Assembly: GCA_023251435.1 (NCBI GenBank)
Contig: JAHEYU010000025.1
Span: forward strand, 1 to 64,000
DNA from: Bacteroidota bacterium
GTDB lineage: Bacteria > Bacteroidota > Bacteroidia > Bacteroidales > Prolixibacteraceae
DNA: 64,000 bases
Direction of reading: 5' to 3'
A model generated the notes under the pieces. The model saw only the letters and a list, made by a program, of their open reading frames with translations, made no database searches and was not told the origin of the DNA. Every line of letters starts with the position of its first letter. The stretch's first letter is position 1. Both the position numbers and the translations under genes were made by a program. Below are positions 43,166 through 51,625 of this stretch, piece by piece.

Positions 43166-43774
43166 TTAATTCCCTATCGTAACTTCGTAATATTTAGTAA
43201 CATCTACCACCATCATTCCTGCAGTTTTTGCGGCCTGAATACCCAAAATACCATCTTCAAAAACTTCACAATCTTTAGGATTCACTCCCATCAGTTCAGC
43301 ACATTTAACAAACGTTTCGGGATGTGGTTTAAAATTCGAGACATCTTCGCTGGTAACCAAAATATCAAAATAATCCCGTAAGCCAATAATTCCAAGAGTT
43401 TTCAGCGACAAGCGCCTTGAACCGCCAGTTCCGACAGCCATCGGCAATTTTCCATGATATTCGCGTACCAGATCGGTAATGATTTTTATTTCAGGAGTAA
43501 GATGCATGTTCTTTTCAAACTCGGCTTCCTTTATATCGCCCAATTCCTTTGGGTCGATGTTTTTTCCAAACAACTGGTTGAGCTTTTCAACTGTTGGATA
43601 CAGCGGAATTCCGGCAAGCTGCGAAAATAATTCAACACTAAAATCGACACCAAATATGGCTGAGGCATTTTTCCAGGCTGTATAATGAATGGGCATGGTG
43701 TCGGCCAAAGTTCCGTCAAGATCAAAAATCAGTGCTTTTGCTTTCGGATTAATTTTCAAATGGGTGCTTATCAT
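43166..43774 (-). CDS. HAD-family phosphatase, beta-phosphoglucomutase-like
   Basis: The 202-residue protein has HAD motif I FDLDGTLADTMPIHYTAW, a helical cap, motif II VGTGGSRR (Thr/Ser) and motif III/IV KCAELMGVNPKDCEVFEDGILGIQAA. This cap-1 layout is that of beta-phosphoglucomutase and small sugar phosphatases. The Lys before motif IV is not where a mutase needs it with certainty, so phosphatase is as likely as mutase. It is upstream of and coupled to the EEP gene. Confidence 0.87.
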   Translation of the reverse strand: MISTHLKINPKAKALIFDLDGTLADTMPIHYTAWKNASAIFGVDFSVELFSQLAGIPLYPTVEKLNQLFGKNIDPKELGDIKEAEFEKNMHLTPEIKIITDLVREYHGKLPMAVGTGGSRRLSLKTLGIIGLRDYFDILVTSEDVSNFKPHPETFVKCAELMGVNPKDCEVFEDGILGIQAAKTAGMMVVDVTKYYEVTIGN

Positions 43775-43887
43775 TACTTTTTTTTCTGATTTGTGCCAAA
43801 AATAGCCATTTAAAACAGAAGATGAGTTCTATAGTTTTTTTGTTTGACCGAAAATTAACATTTTTGTCCTGTACAAAATATTTTCAG

Positions 43888-44277
43888 ATGATTTCAAATT
43901 ATTTACTCAGCCTAACCAGCGTATCGCAATGGGCATTGTTTCTGGGAATAGCCTCTATTCTTTTTGGGTGGATCGAAAAACGCGATAGATTTATTTTTGC
44001 AGGGCAGATGGCATTTCTAATTATTGGATTTATGGCTGTCTGGATAATTTTAACCAACCAGATTTTTGTTCCTGAAACCACTAACGGCCAAATTCCTAAA
44101 CAGCTAAAAGTTTTGGCCTATTTTAAAGGAGTTTCAGCATTTATGATTATTACAATCATATCCATTCTATTGAAATTATTTAAGCTTCGGTTTCAAAAAG
44201 CCAGTTTAATTATTCTCATGCTGTTTGCTTTGTTTCTGTTTTTTATGGTATTCAACATTCAGCAAATGGCAAACTAA
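43888..44277 (+). CDS. Small integral membrane protein, unknown function
   Basis: The protein is about 129 residues from ATG at 43888 and has about four membrane helices (roughly 10-25, 32-52, 75-95 and 100-122), with a short loop containing VPETTNGQIPKQLK. I do not recognise a family. It is transcribed alone, divergent from the HAD gene, and followed by a clear terminator. A longer in-frame ORF begins at 43822, but its extra residues are not membrane-like. Confidence 0.6.
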   Translation: MISNYLLSLTSVSQWALFLGIASILFGWIEKRDRFIFAGQMAFLIIGFMAVWIILTNQIFVPETTNGQIPKQLKVLAYFKGVSAFMIITIISILLKLFKLRFQKASLIILMLFALFLFFMVFNIQQMAN

Positions 44278-44300
44278 GCAAGGATCAATAGTCCAAAAAA

Positions 44301-44333
44301 AAAGTATCGTGGAAGAAACCACGATACTTTTAA
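44301..44333 (+). terminator. Terminator after the small membrane protein gene
   Basis: AAAGTATCGTGG pairs perfectly with CCACGATACTTT around AAGAAA, followed by T-rich sequence; A-run on the other side makes it potentially bidirectional. Confidence 0.85.
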
Positions 44334-44633
44334 TAATTTAATAATTTTAGAAAATCTTCTGCAATTTTCCTTTTGCAGAATAAAAGAGAAAAACCTAAAA
44401 ATTCAACAATTGAGTATTTTAAAAACCTATGCGCTATAGTCGTATAAAATTCCAATGCTTATCACATCTTTCATATTAGAAATAAATGTGATTTAAATTG
44501 ATTCAACAAATCTACGGTTACAATCTTAATTCATCGGTTAGAGGATGGTTAGAAAGTTATTAGAAAATCATTAGAATTACATTTTATTGATAATTGTGTC
44601 GTAGTTTTGCCCTAATAATTAACAGCACTAATT
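44334..44633. other. Leader region of the two-component operon
   Basis: It holds a second hairpin, TTCTGCAA (44357-44364) with TTGCAGAA (44373-44380), lacking a T run, and the -7 box at 44602-44609. Nothing else is visible. Confidence 0.45.
44602..44609 (+). promoter_or_regulatory. -7 box for the response regulator operon
   Basis: TAGTTTTG is an exact TAnnTTTG match 24 bases before the TTG start; initiation would be near 44616. Confidence 0.5.
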
Positions 44634-45323
44634 TTGGGAACACATATTTTAATCGTAGAAGACGAGTTGCGTCTTGCCGAAATTCTTCAAAAACAGTTAC
44701 AGGAATCAGGGTTTAAAGCAGACATTGCAAATGATGGATATGTTGGGAAAAGAATGATGGAGAAGAAGGATTACGATCTCATTGTTCTTGATATTAATTT
44801 GCCCCTGATGAATGGATATGAGTTGTGCAAAGAAATCAGAAAAAAAAACAGCAAAATACCCATCATCATGCTCACCGCCCTGGGAACTCCTGACAATAAA
44901 CTGATTGGCTTTGAGGCTGGTGCCGACGATTATGTGTTAAAACCATTTGATTACAGAGAATTACTTGCCAGGATTAATGTATTTTTAAAACGAAAAAATG
45001 TTGTTTTACCAGATTCAAGAAAATTAAGTATTGCTGACTTTGAAATGGATCTTGATACAAAAACAGCCTCCCGTTCAGGAAAAAAAATTGATTTGACATC
45101 GAAAGAATTTGCACTTATGGAAACCTTTCTTGTGAACAAGGATAAGCTTCTCTCGCGCGAGTTTATTATTGAAAAAGTGTGGGATTTGGATTTTGAAACT
45201 GGCACAAACATTATTGATGTCTATGTGAATTACCTGCGAAAGAAAATCGATAAAGATTTTGAACCAAAGATTATCCATACTAAATTTGGATTTGGTTTTT
45301 ATTGCAGCGAAAAGGAATTATGA
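44634..45323 (+). CDS. OmpR/PhoB-family response regulator
   Basis: The 229-residue protein has a receiver domain (ILIVEDELRLAEIL; phospho-Asp in IVLDINLPLMNG; Thr in MLTALG; Lys in VLKPFDYREL) and a winged-helix DNA-binding domain (LTSKEFALMETFLVNKDKLLSREFI, INIDVYVNYLRKKID-like). The only in-frame start close to the domain is TTG at 44634; no ATG precedes the receiver strand. The stop is one base before the kinase ATG, giving a standard two-component operon. The signal is unknown. Confidence 0.92.
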   Translation: MGTHILIVEDELRLAEILQKQLQESGFKADIANDGYVGKRMMEKKDYDLIVLDINLPLMNGYELCKEIRKKNSKIPIIMLTALGTPDNKLIGFEAGADDYVLKPFDYRELLARINVFLKRKNVVLPDSRKLSIADFEMDLDTKTASRSGKKIDLTSKEFALMETFLVNKDKLLSREFIIEKVWDLDFETGTNIIDVYVNYLRKKIDKDFEPKIIHTKFGFGFYCSEKEL

Positions 45324-45324
45324 C

Positions 45325-46680
45325 ATGAACATCAAAACACGGTTGTCCTTACAGTTTACTTTTGTAGTGATCGGAATTTTGATTTTCTTCTCCGCCCTGG
45401 TTTACTATTTCTCATACACCACGCAACGTTCAAAATTCAGGGAAAATCTGTTAGAAAAAGCTCAAAATACAGCTATTCTATTAACTAACATTGAAGGAAT
45501 TGATTCCACCCTATTGAAAAAAATCCACCAAACAACAAGTTCATTTGTGGAGGAGGAAATTGCACTTACTGATTCTTCCAATAATATCATTTACAGCAAC
45601 AATTCACATTATCTGTCAGACAAAGTTATTCTCGAAAAATCATACCGGTCAAGTCCAAACTATTTTTCAATTGGAGAGAAAGATGGTGTCAGCTACAATC
45701 ATATCATTGAAAACAAAACCTACCACGTTTATGTACTGGCCTATGACAACTCAAGAGCAGAAAGTTTAATTGAAATGCGAACTATTTTATTCTGGAGTAT
45801 TCTTTTTAGTGTCTGGCTTTCCATTACTGCATCCTATTTCTTTTCAAAACTAGCCATAAAGCCAATATCAAATATCATATCCCAGGTAAAAAATATCAAC
45901 TCATCAAAGCTAAACAGCCGGTTAAACGAAGGGCGCCGTAAAGATGAGATTGAACAATTATCCATTACTTTCAACCAAATGCTATCGGATCTTGAGCTTG
46001 TTTTTAAAAGTCAGGATGAATTTGTTTCAAACGCATCGCACGAATTGCGAACACCATTTGCCGTCATGATTGCTGAGTCTGATTATATTCTCGGAAAAGA
46101 GCACAAGGCAGAAGAATACATGAAACACATTTCTGGAATGGTGGATGACCTACGTAAGCTCAATTCATTATTGAACAGCCTATTGGAAATGGCTCAGCTA
46201 AACCGTAAAAATCAGGTTATCTTATCACCCATTCGAATTGACGAACTGATATTCAACACAATACAATCATTAAAAGCAAAATATCCGGGAAGAAAAATAA
46301 TGCCCAAAATAGAATACTCCGACAATGAGAACGATCTGTTAATAACCGGGAATGCCGGATTACTCGAAATTGCTATCAAAAACCTGATTGACAATGCCTG
46401 CAAATTTTCGACCGGTGATGTGGAAGTAAAAATTGGAAATTGTACAGATAATTTGACATTAATAGTTTCTGATCAGGGAGTCGGCATTCCAAAAATTGAA
46501 GTAGATACCATTTTTAAACCTTTTAAACGTGGTACAAATGTCAGATACATTGGTGGATTTGGAATCGGTCTTTCAATTGTCGCTAAAATCATTGAGCTGC
46601 ACCATGCCGACATTCAGGTAAAAAGCATTGAAAACGAAGGCACTTCAATTGAAATAACTTTCAGGAAACAGGCTACATAA
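45325..46680 (+). CDS. HAMP-containing sensor histidine kinase
   Basis: The protein is about 451 residues: first membrane helix (about 9-30), a periplasmic sensor of about 110 residues, a second helix (about 153-175), HAMP (about 176-228), HisKA with FVSNASHELRTPFAVM (phospho-His) and an HATPase domain (NLIDNACKFS, VSDQGVGIPK, GGFGIGLSI). ATG at 45325 is right after the regulator stop. It pairs with that regulator as a classical EnvZ/OmpR-like system. Confidence 0.93.
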   Translation: MNIKTRLSLQFTFVVIGILIFFSALVYYFSYTTQRSKFRENLLEKAQNTAILLTNIEGIDSTLLKKIHQTTSSFVEEEIALTDSSNNIIYSNNSHYLSDKVILEKSYRSSPNYFSIGEKDGVSYNHIIENKTYHVYVLAYDNSRAESLIEMRTILFWSILFSVWLSITASYFFSKLAIKPISNIISQVKNINSSKLNSRLNEGRRKDEIEQLSITFNQMLSDLELVFKSQDEFVSNASHELRTPFAVMIAESDYILGKEHKAEEYMKHISGMVDDLRKLNSLLNSLLEMAQLNRKNQVILSPIRIDELIFNTIQSLKAKYPGRKIMPKIEYSDNENDLLITGNAGLLEIAIKNLIDNACKFSTGDVEVKIGNCTDNLTLIVSDQGVGIPKIEVDTIFKPFKRGTNVRYIGGFGIGLSIVAKIIELHHADIQVKSIENEGTSIEITFRKQAT

Positions 46681-46693
46681 AATAGAACGCATG

Positions 46694-46735
46694 AAAAAAG
46701 GCAGATGAAAGTGAAATTCCAACTGCCTTCTTTTA
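46694..46735. terminator. Terminator between convergent kinase and purL genes
   Basis: AAAAGGCAG and CTGCCTTCTTTT pair around an 18-base loop; A and T tails suggest use by both genes. Confidence 0.6.
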
Positions 46736-46758
46736 TGATATTCAACCATTACCATTTT

Positions 46759-49700
46759 CTATTTCGTCTTTTGCTCAATCCACTTTCTTGCATTTACGAA
46801 AGCTTCCATCCATGGGGCCACCTCGTCAAATTTCCGATCATTTGGATAATATGGCCAATGGTAAGGTTTGAAAGCCCTTTCGAGGTGTGGCATCATTACC
46901 AAATGGCGGCCATCTTCCGAACAGAGCGAAGCAACATTGTAATCAGAACCATTCGGGTTTCCGGGATAGGCCACATTCGAATATTTCATCGGAATCTGGT
47001 AAGCAGACTCTTCCTGAGGCAAACTAAATTTTCCTTCGCCGTGAGCCACCCAAACGCCCAATTTCATCCCAACCATCGATTCCAACATCACCGACTTATT
47101 CGGAAGGATTTCGACACCAATAAATCCTGATTCGAATTTATGCGATTCGTTGTGTAGCATCTTTGGTTTTTCTGTGCGTTCAGGATATACCAAACCGAGT
47201 TCAACCATTAATTGGCAACCGTTACAAACACCCAGACTCAAAGTATCTTCACGTTTGTAGAAATTTTCAAGCGCTAATTTGGCAGCTTCATTGTATTTAA
47301 ATGCGCCGGCCCATCCTTTGGCCGAGCCCATTACGTCTGAATTAGAGAAACCACCTACAAATACGATCATGTTCACATCCTCCAGTGTTTCGCGGCCTGA
47401 AATCAGGTCGGTCATGTGCACATCTTTTACATCCATTCCGGCCAGATACATCATGTAAGCCATTTCACGGTCGCCATTCACACCCTTTTCGCGGATAATG
47501 GCAGCTTTTATTCCACTTGGCTGGCGGCGTTTCAGGTCGATACCCAAATCGGCAGCTTTCCCGGTGAACCCTTTAAAATCGTATTTCAGTTCGTTTTTCT
47601 TATAGCTTCCGAAACGCTCCAAAGCTTTTTTCTCGCCGGATTGTTTGCGATCAAGTAAATAAGAAGAAGTGAACCACAAATCACGCAATGAATTCAGGTC
47701 AAAATTAAATTCATCGGTTCCATTTTTCACAATAAATGCCCTACTTCCTGAAGGTTTTCCAATCAGGGTAAAACCAACTCCGATAACATTCAGTATCGCT
47801 TCAAAAGCAGCAGCATCTGCCACCTGAACCACGATTCCAGGGTTTTCGCTGAACAGCACTTTTACGCTGTCTGTTTCGCCAATTCCAGTTAAATCAAGCG
47901 CCATTCCTGAATAGTTATCGGCAAAACACATTTCAAGAAGGGTTGTAATCAAACCTCCGGAAGAAATATCATGTCCGGCCAATATATTTTTGTCTTCAAT
48001 ACAATCCTGAATGGCATTAAAAGCAGCAGCAAAGTATTTTGAATCGGCAACAGAAGGAGCTTCGTTGCCCAGTTTATTGATGATCTGGGAGAAAGCGCTT
48101 CCACCCAGACAGCGGTTCATTTTCGAGAAATCGACAAAATAGATGGACGAATTCGGATCATTAATCAGCACCGGCTCGACCACTTTTTTCACATCCGAAA
48201 CTTCTGCTGAAGCCGATATGATTACCGTTCCTGGCGAATAAACGACTCCGTCTTTGTATTTCTGGGTCATCGACATCGAATCTTTTCCGGTCGGAATATT
48301 GATTCCCAGTTCGCAGGCGAAATCGCTGGCGGCCTTTACAGCTTTATAGATGCGGGCATTTTCACCTTCATTTTTGGCAGGCCACATCCAGTTGGCACTC
48401 AATGAAACGCCTTTCAACTGATCGGAAAGCGGAGCAAAAACCAAGTTTGTTAATGATTCAGCAATTGAAAGAACTGATCCGGCTTCAGCGTTAACCATAG
48501 CAGCAACAGGTGCATGTCCAATGGTAGTCGCTAATCCTTTTTCACCCTGATAATCGAGGGTAATTACACCCACATTATTCAGCGGAAGCTGCAATTGTCC
48601 GGCACACTGTTGTTTGGCGATACGTCCGGTTACCGATCGGTCAACTTTGTTGGTCAACCAATCTTTACAGGCCACAGCTTCGAGCTGCAAAACATCTTCG
48701 AGGTAATCTTCTATTTTAGTCTGATCATATTCCAGATCAGCAAATTTTTCATTTCGGGTAGTGTCGGTCAAAACCGTTTTTGGTGGTTTTCCGAACATGT
48801 ACGAAAGCTGCCAATCGATTGGCTTTTCGCCAGTTTTCGAGTTTTCAAAGGTAAACTGCATGTCACCGGTAGCCTCACCAATTACATACATAGGTGCACG
48901 TTCACGGTCGGCAATTCGCTGCAACAGCGGCACATCTTTTTCGTGCATCACCAATCCCATGCGCTCCTGTGATTCGTTGCCAATGATTTCCTTTTGCGAA
49001 AGCGTTGGATCTCCAACCGGTAATTTTGATGTGTCAATTTTTCCTCCGGTAGCTTCAACCAATTCCGACAAACAATTCAAGTGACCGCCAGCGCCGTGGT
49101 CGTGTACTGTTATAATGGGGTTTTCAGACGATTCGCTCAATGCACGGATCGCATTGTAAACGCGTTTCTGCATTTCAGGATTGGCGCGCTGAACGGCATT
49201 CAGTTCGATGTGGTTCTCGAATTCGCCGGTTGCAACCGACGAAACAGCTCCACCACCCATTCCAATGCGGTAATTGTCGCCACCCAAAAGCACCACTTTG
49301 TCGCCTTTGGTTGGTTCGTCTTTCAGGCTATCTTTTTTAGCGCCAAAGCCAATACCACCGGCCAACATGATTACTTTATCGAACCCATATTTCCGGTCGT
49401 TCTCAAAATGCTCGAAAGTCAGCACCGAACCGGTAATAATCGGCTGTCCGAATTTATTTCCGAAGTCGCTGGCGCCATTCGATGCTTTGATCAGAATTTC
49501 TTCCGGAGTCTGGTACAGCCAGTCACGTTCTTCCGTGGCCTGTTCCCAGCTTCGGGCATCTTCGGTTCGTGGGTACGAAGTCATGTAAACGGCAGTTCCG
49601 GCAATCGGTAAACTGCCTTTTCCCCCGGCAATACGGTCGCGAATTTCACCACCAGTTCCGGTCGCTGCGCCATTGAAAGGCTCAACAGTAGTCGGAAAAT

Positions 49701-50448
49701 TATGTGTTTCGGCTTTAAGCGAAAGCACGGTTTCAATGTCAGTAACTTCAAAAAAATCGGGTTTATCTTGGGTCTTTGGAGCAAATTGCTCAACAACTGG
49801 CCCTTGCACAAACGAGCAATTGTCTTTATATGCTGAAATGATGAGATTTGGATTTTCCTGCGATGTTTTTTTGATCATCTGGAAAAGCGACATCTCCTGC
49901 TCTACCCCATCGATAATAAAAGTTCCGTTGAAAATTTTGTGGCGGCAATGCTCCGAGTTCACCTGTGAAAATCCGAAAACCTCACCATCAGTTAATTTTC
50001 TGCCTAACTTTTCGGAAACCGAATTCAGGTAGTCTATTTCTTCCTGACTCAAGGCCAAACCTTCCTGTTCGTTGTAAGTTGCAATATCTCCAATTTCCAG
50101 AATTGGTTCAGGCTTTTTATTGATTGTAAAAATCGTTTGATCTAAATTTTGGTACAAAGCTTTCAGCATCGGGTCAAATCCGGCAGACTGATTGGCCACC
50201 TGAATATATTCCTCAATTCGCAGAATGCCTTGAATACCCATATTCTGGGTGATTTCCACCGCGTTGGTACTCCACGGAGTCAACATTTCTTTACGAGGCC
50301 CGATAAACCATCCGTTTAAAACTTCTTCATCCAGTTTTTCAGCCTCACCAAACAACCAAACCAGTTTTTCAACGTCTTCCTGGCTCAGACTGTTGATTGA
50401 ATTTAAAGCAATTAAAGTGTCTTGTGGAGTTTTAAAGAATAGAATCAT
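46759..50448 (-). CDS. purL: Phosphoribosylformylglycinamidine synthase (single-chain)
   Basis: The enzyme converts FGAR, Gln and ATP to FGAM, the fourth step of purine synthesis. The 1229-residue chain is the large single-chain type: N-terminal region, linker, two FGAM-synthase lobes (GGEIRDRIAGGKGS, GGDNYRIGMGGGAVSS, TVHDHGAGGHLN, GKDSMSM) and a C-terminal glutaminase (VGGFSNSDVMGSAKGW, SLGVCNGCQLMVELG with the nucleophile Cys, MPHLERAFKPYHWPYYP with the His-Glu dyad). It has a full promoter at 50503-50536. Confidence 0.96.
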   Translation of the reverse strand: MILFFKTPQDTLIALNSINSLSQEDVEKLVWLFGEAEKLDEEVLNGWFIGPRKEMLTPWSTNAVEITQNMGIQGILRIEEYIQVANQSAGFDPMLKALYQNLDQTIFTINKKPEPILEIGDIATYNEQEGLALSQEEIDYLNSVSEKLGRKLTDGEVFGFSQVNSEHCRHKIFNGTFIIDGVEQEMSLFQMIKKTSQENPNLIISAYKDNCSFVQGPVVEQFAPKTQDKPDFFEVTDIETVLSLKAETHNFPTTVEPFNGAATGTGGEIRDRIAGGKGSLPIAGTAVYMTSYPRTEDARSWEQATEERDWLYQTPEEILIKASNGASDFGNKFGQPIITGSVLTFEHFENDRKYGFDKVIMLAGGIGFGAKKDSLKDEPTKGDKVVLLGGDNYRIGMGGGAVSSVATGEFENHIELNAVQRANPEMQKRVYNAIRALSESSENPIITVHDHGAGGHLNCLSELVEATGGKIDTSKLPVGDPTLSQKEIIGNESQERMGLVMHEKDVPLLQRIADRERAPMYVIGEATGDMQFTFENSKTGEKPIDWQLSYMFGKPPKTVLTDTTRNEKFADLEYDQTKIEDYLEDVLQLEAVACKDWLTNKVDRSVTGRIAKQQCAGQLQLPLNNVGVITLDYQGEKGLATTIGHAPVAAMVNAEAGSVLSIAESLTNLVFAPLSDQLKGVSLSANWMWPAKNEGENARIYKAVKAASDFACELGINIPTGKDSMSMTQKYKDGVVYSPGTVIISASAEVSDVKKVVEPVLINDPNSSIYFVDFSKMNRCLGGSAFSQIINKLGNEAPSVADSKYFAAAFNAIQDCIEDKNILAGHDISSGGLITTLLEMCFADNYSGMALDLTGIGETDSVKVLFSENPGIVVQVADAAAFEAILNVIGVGFTLIGKPSGSRAFIVKNGTDEFNFDLNSLRDLWFTSSYLLDRKQSGEKKALERFGSYKKNELKYDFKGFTGKAADLGIDLKRRQPSGIKAAIIREKGVNGDREMAYMMYLAGMDVKDVHMTDLISGRETLEDVNMIVFVGGFSNSDVMGSAKGWAGAFKYNEAAKLALENFYKREDTLSLGVCNGCQLMVELGLVYPERTEKPKMLHNESHKFESGFIGVEILPNKSVMLESMVGMKLGVWVAHGEGKFSLPQEESAYQIPMKYSNVAYPGNPNGSDYNVASLCSEDGRHLVMMPHLERAFKPYHWPYYPNDRKFDEVAPWMEAFVNARKWIEQKTK

Positions 50449-50502
50449 TTCGGAATATTTTGGTATTTAGTTTATTGCAAATTCCCTTGAATTTCGATGC
50501 GG

Positions 50503-50536
50503 CAAAGATAAATATTTCAGGCGTAAAGCAGTCAAA
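50503..50536 (-). promoter_or_regulatory. Promoter for purL
   Basis: On the minus strand TTTG (50533-50536), 22 bases, TATCTTTG (50503-50510); leader about 48 bases. No purine riboswitch is visible in that leader. Confidence 0.65.
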
Positions 50537-50584
50537 AAAGTAAATAACAGGCCAGTGTTAACAATTGGGTAAAATATTTTTTAT

Positions 50585-50893
50585 TTAAAGTTCGGTAAGT
50601 CTTGCTGCCGGAATAACTCGATGGATATATACGATGCCGCTGTTTACGGTGTAAAAGATGGCCATTTTTTTGTAATTGATTCTACGTAGACAGCTTGCGT
50701 TTGGAGGTGTTGAAAGCTTGTTTTGTATGTGAAGGGATTCTGCTGAAATTGTCAATTTATTGATCGTTATCTCAATCCCATTAATATACTTTTCTGCAGT
50801 GCTTAAGCTTTTATATTCTGACACAATGAAACTAAATAATTCATCAATGTCATTTTTAGCGGTTTGGGTAACAAATATCTTATACCTCTTCAT
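50585..50893 (-). CDS. RelE/ParE-family toxin
   Basis: The 102-residue protein has the ParE fold pattern: YKIFVTQTAKNDIDELFSFI, a helix with KYINGIEITINKL, and a C-terminal strand set (LRRINYKKMAIFYTVNSG, VYIHRVIPAARL) where the Arg residues match ParE/RelE catalytic or gyrase-contact positions. Expected action is inhibition of gyrase or cleavage of mRNA. It overlaps the upstream small gene by 14 bases, as toxins do with their antitoxins. It is the last of three coupled genes. Confidence 0.87.
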   Translation of the reverse strand: MKRYKIFVTQTAKNDIDELFSFIVSEYKSLSTAEKYINGIEITINKLTISAESLHIQNKLSTPPNASCLRRINYKKMAIFYTVNSGIVYIHRVIPAARLTEL

Positions 50894-51083
50894 TCAAGTA
50901 ATGATTCTTCACACGTTGTCGCAAGTCGACAAACGCTTCCTCAACCGTGTATAAATTCTGATCGGAAATTGCATCGGATACCGGATATTCGATACGAACC
51001 GTTTTTTTATGTTTCTCCAGATCGCGGACAATCTTCTTACCTGTTGGTGTTGAAAAGACGATATGGGCAATTACTTCACTCAT
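50880..51083 (-). CDS. Probable antitoxin of the ParE-like toxin
   Basis: The 67-residue protein has a short N-terminal part (MSEVIAHIVFSTPTGKKIV) followed by a polar C-terminal helix (TVEEAFVDLRQRVKNHYLNEEV) suited to wrapping the toxin. No DNA-binding motif is certain. It overlaps the toxin by 14 bases and the gene before it by 4 bases. The call rests on size and coupling. It may be a two-strand swapped-dimer antitoxin, but I cannot name the family. Confidence 0.65.
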   Translation of the reverse strand: MSEVIAHIVFSTPTGKKIVRDLEKHKKTVRIEYPVSDAISDQNLYTVEEAFVDLRQRVKNHYLNEEV

Positions 51084-51310
51084 AGTTTTTTGATTGATTG
51101 TAGCAACAAATATACACGAAAAATCTCAATAACGGTTAGCAGTTTCTCTGTTTCTTCTTTTTTGTAGCGCTTGTCTGTTTGAGCCAGCTTACTTGTTACC
51201 TGGCTTCTTCTAAGGTAGTTGGCAATTGTTTTGATAACATTTCCACCGCCAACCGGGTTCTTTCCTGAAAGGATATTTTGTAATTCATCTTTGATATTAT
51301 TTTTCAACAT
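51080..51310 (-). CDS. Third small gene of the toxin-antitoxin unit, unknown function
   Basis: The 76-residue, basic, helical protein contains ILSGKNPVGGGNVIKTIANYL followed by RRSQVTSKLAQTDKRYKKEE-like sequence. It resembles the N-terminal segment of larger Bacteroidota proteins associated with mobile loci, where a similar 'GK-x-x-x-x-G-x-x-I-x-T-I-x-x-Y-L-R' stretch occurs; this is recollection, not a search. The first position in the operon and ATGA overlap with the antitoxin suggest a transcription regulator, a co-antitoxin or a truncated gene. Confidence 0.6.
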   Translation of the reverse strand: MLKNNIKDELQNILSGKNPVGGGNVIKTIANYLRRSQVTSKLAQTDKRYKKEETEKLLTVIEIFRVYLLLQSIKKL

Positions 51311-51351
51311 TATTGAATCTAATATCTACATCCACCAAGGTTTACTGCTCA

Positions 51352-51382
51352 CAAAGGTATACGATTTGTGTTAGATTACAAA
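51352..51382 (-). promoter_or_regulatory. Promoter for the toxin-antitoxin unit
   Basis: On the minus strand TTTG (51379-51382), 19 bases, TACCTTTG (51352-51359), a full consensus match; leader about 35 bases. Confidence 0.7.
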
Positions 51383-51576
51383 GAAAGATGTCTGCCATAT
51401 ACTATGTGTAAATTTAACAATATGAACATCTGACAACAACAGACTCCAAACACATCTACAAATCTACATATATAATTGCATATCAACTCAAAAGGCATTT
51501 CTTAACACTAATTTCACAAACAACTTCTTTTAGGTAGATACGTTTTTTAGTCAAGGTCGTGTGGAAATTTAATATT

Positions 51577-51584
51577 TATATTTG
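51577..51584 (+). promoter_or_regulatory. -7 box for the CoA-transferase gene
   Basis: TATATTTG, exact TAnnTTTG match 42 bases before the ATG; no clear -33 box. Confidence 0.5.
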
Positions 51585-51625
51585 CCCGCGTTTTAAAATG
51601 GCAATTCATTCAAAATCACATTATA

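Larger units (their letters stand above)
51311..51625. other. Divergent intergenic region between the TA module and CoA-transferase
   Basis: It contains the TA promoter (51352-51382) and the CoA-transferase -7 box (51577-51584). No ORF, repeat or hairpin of note in between. Confidence 0.5.
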
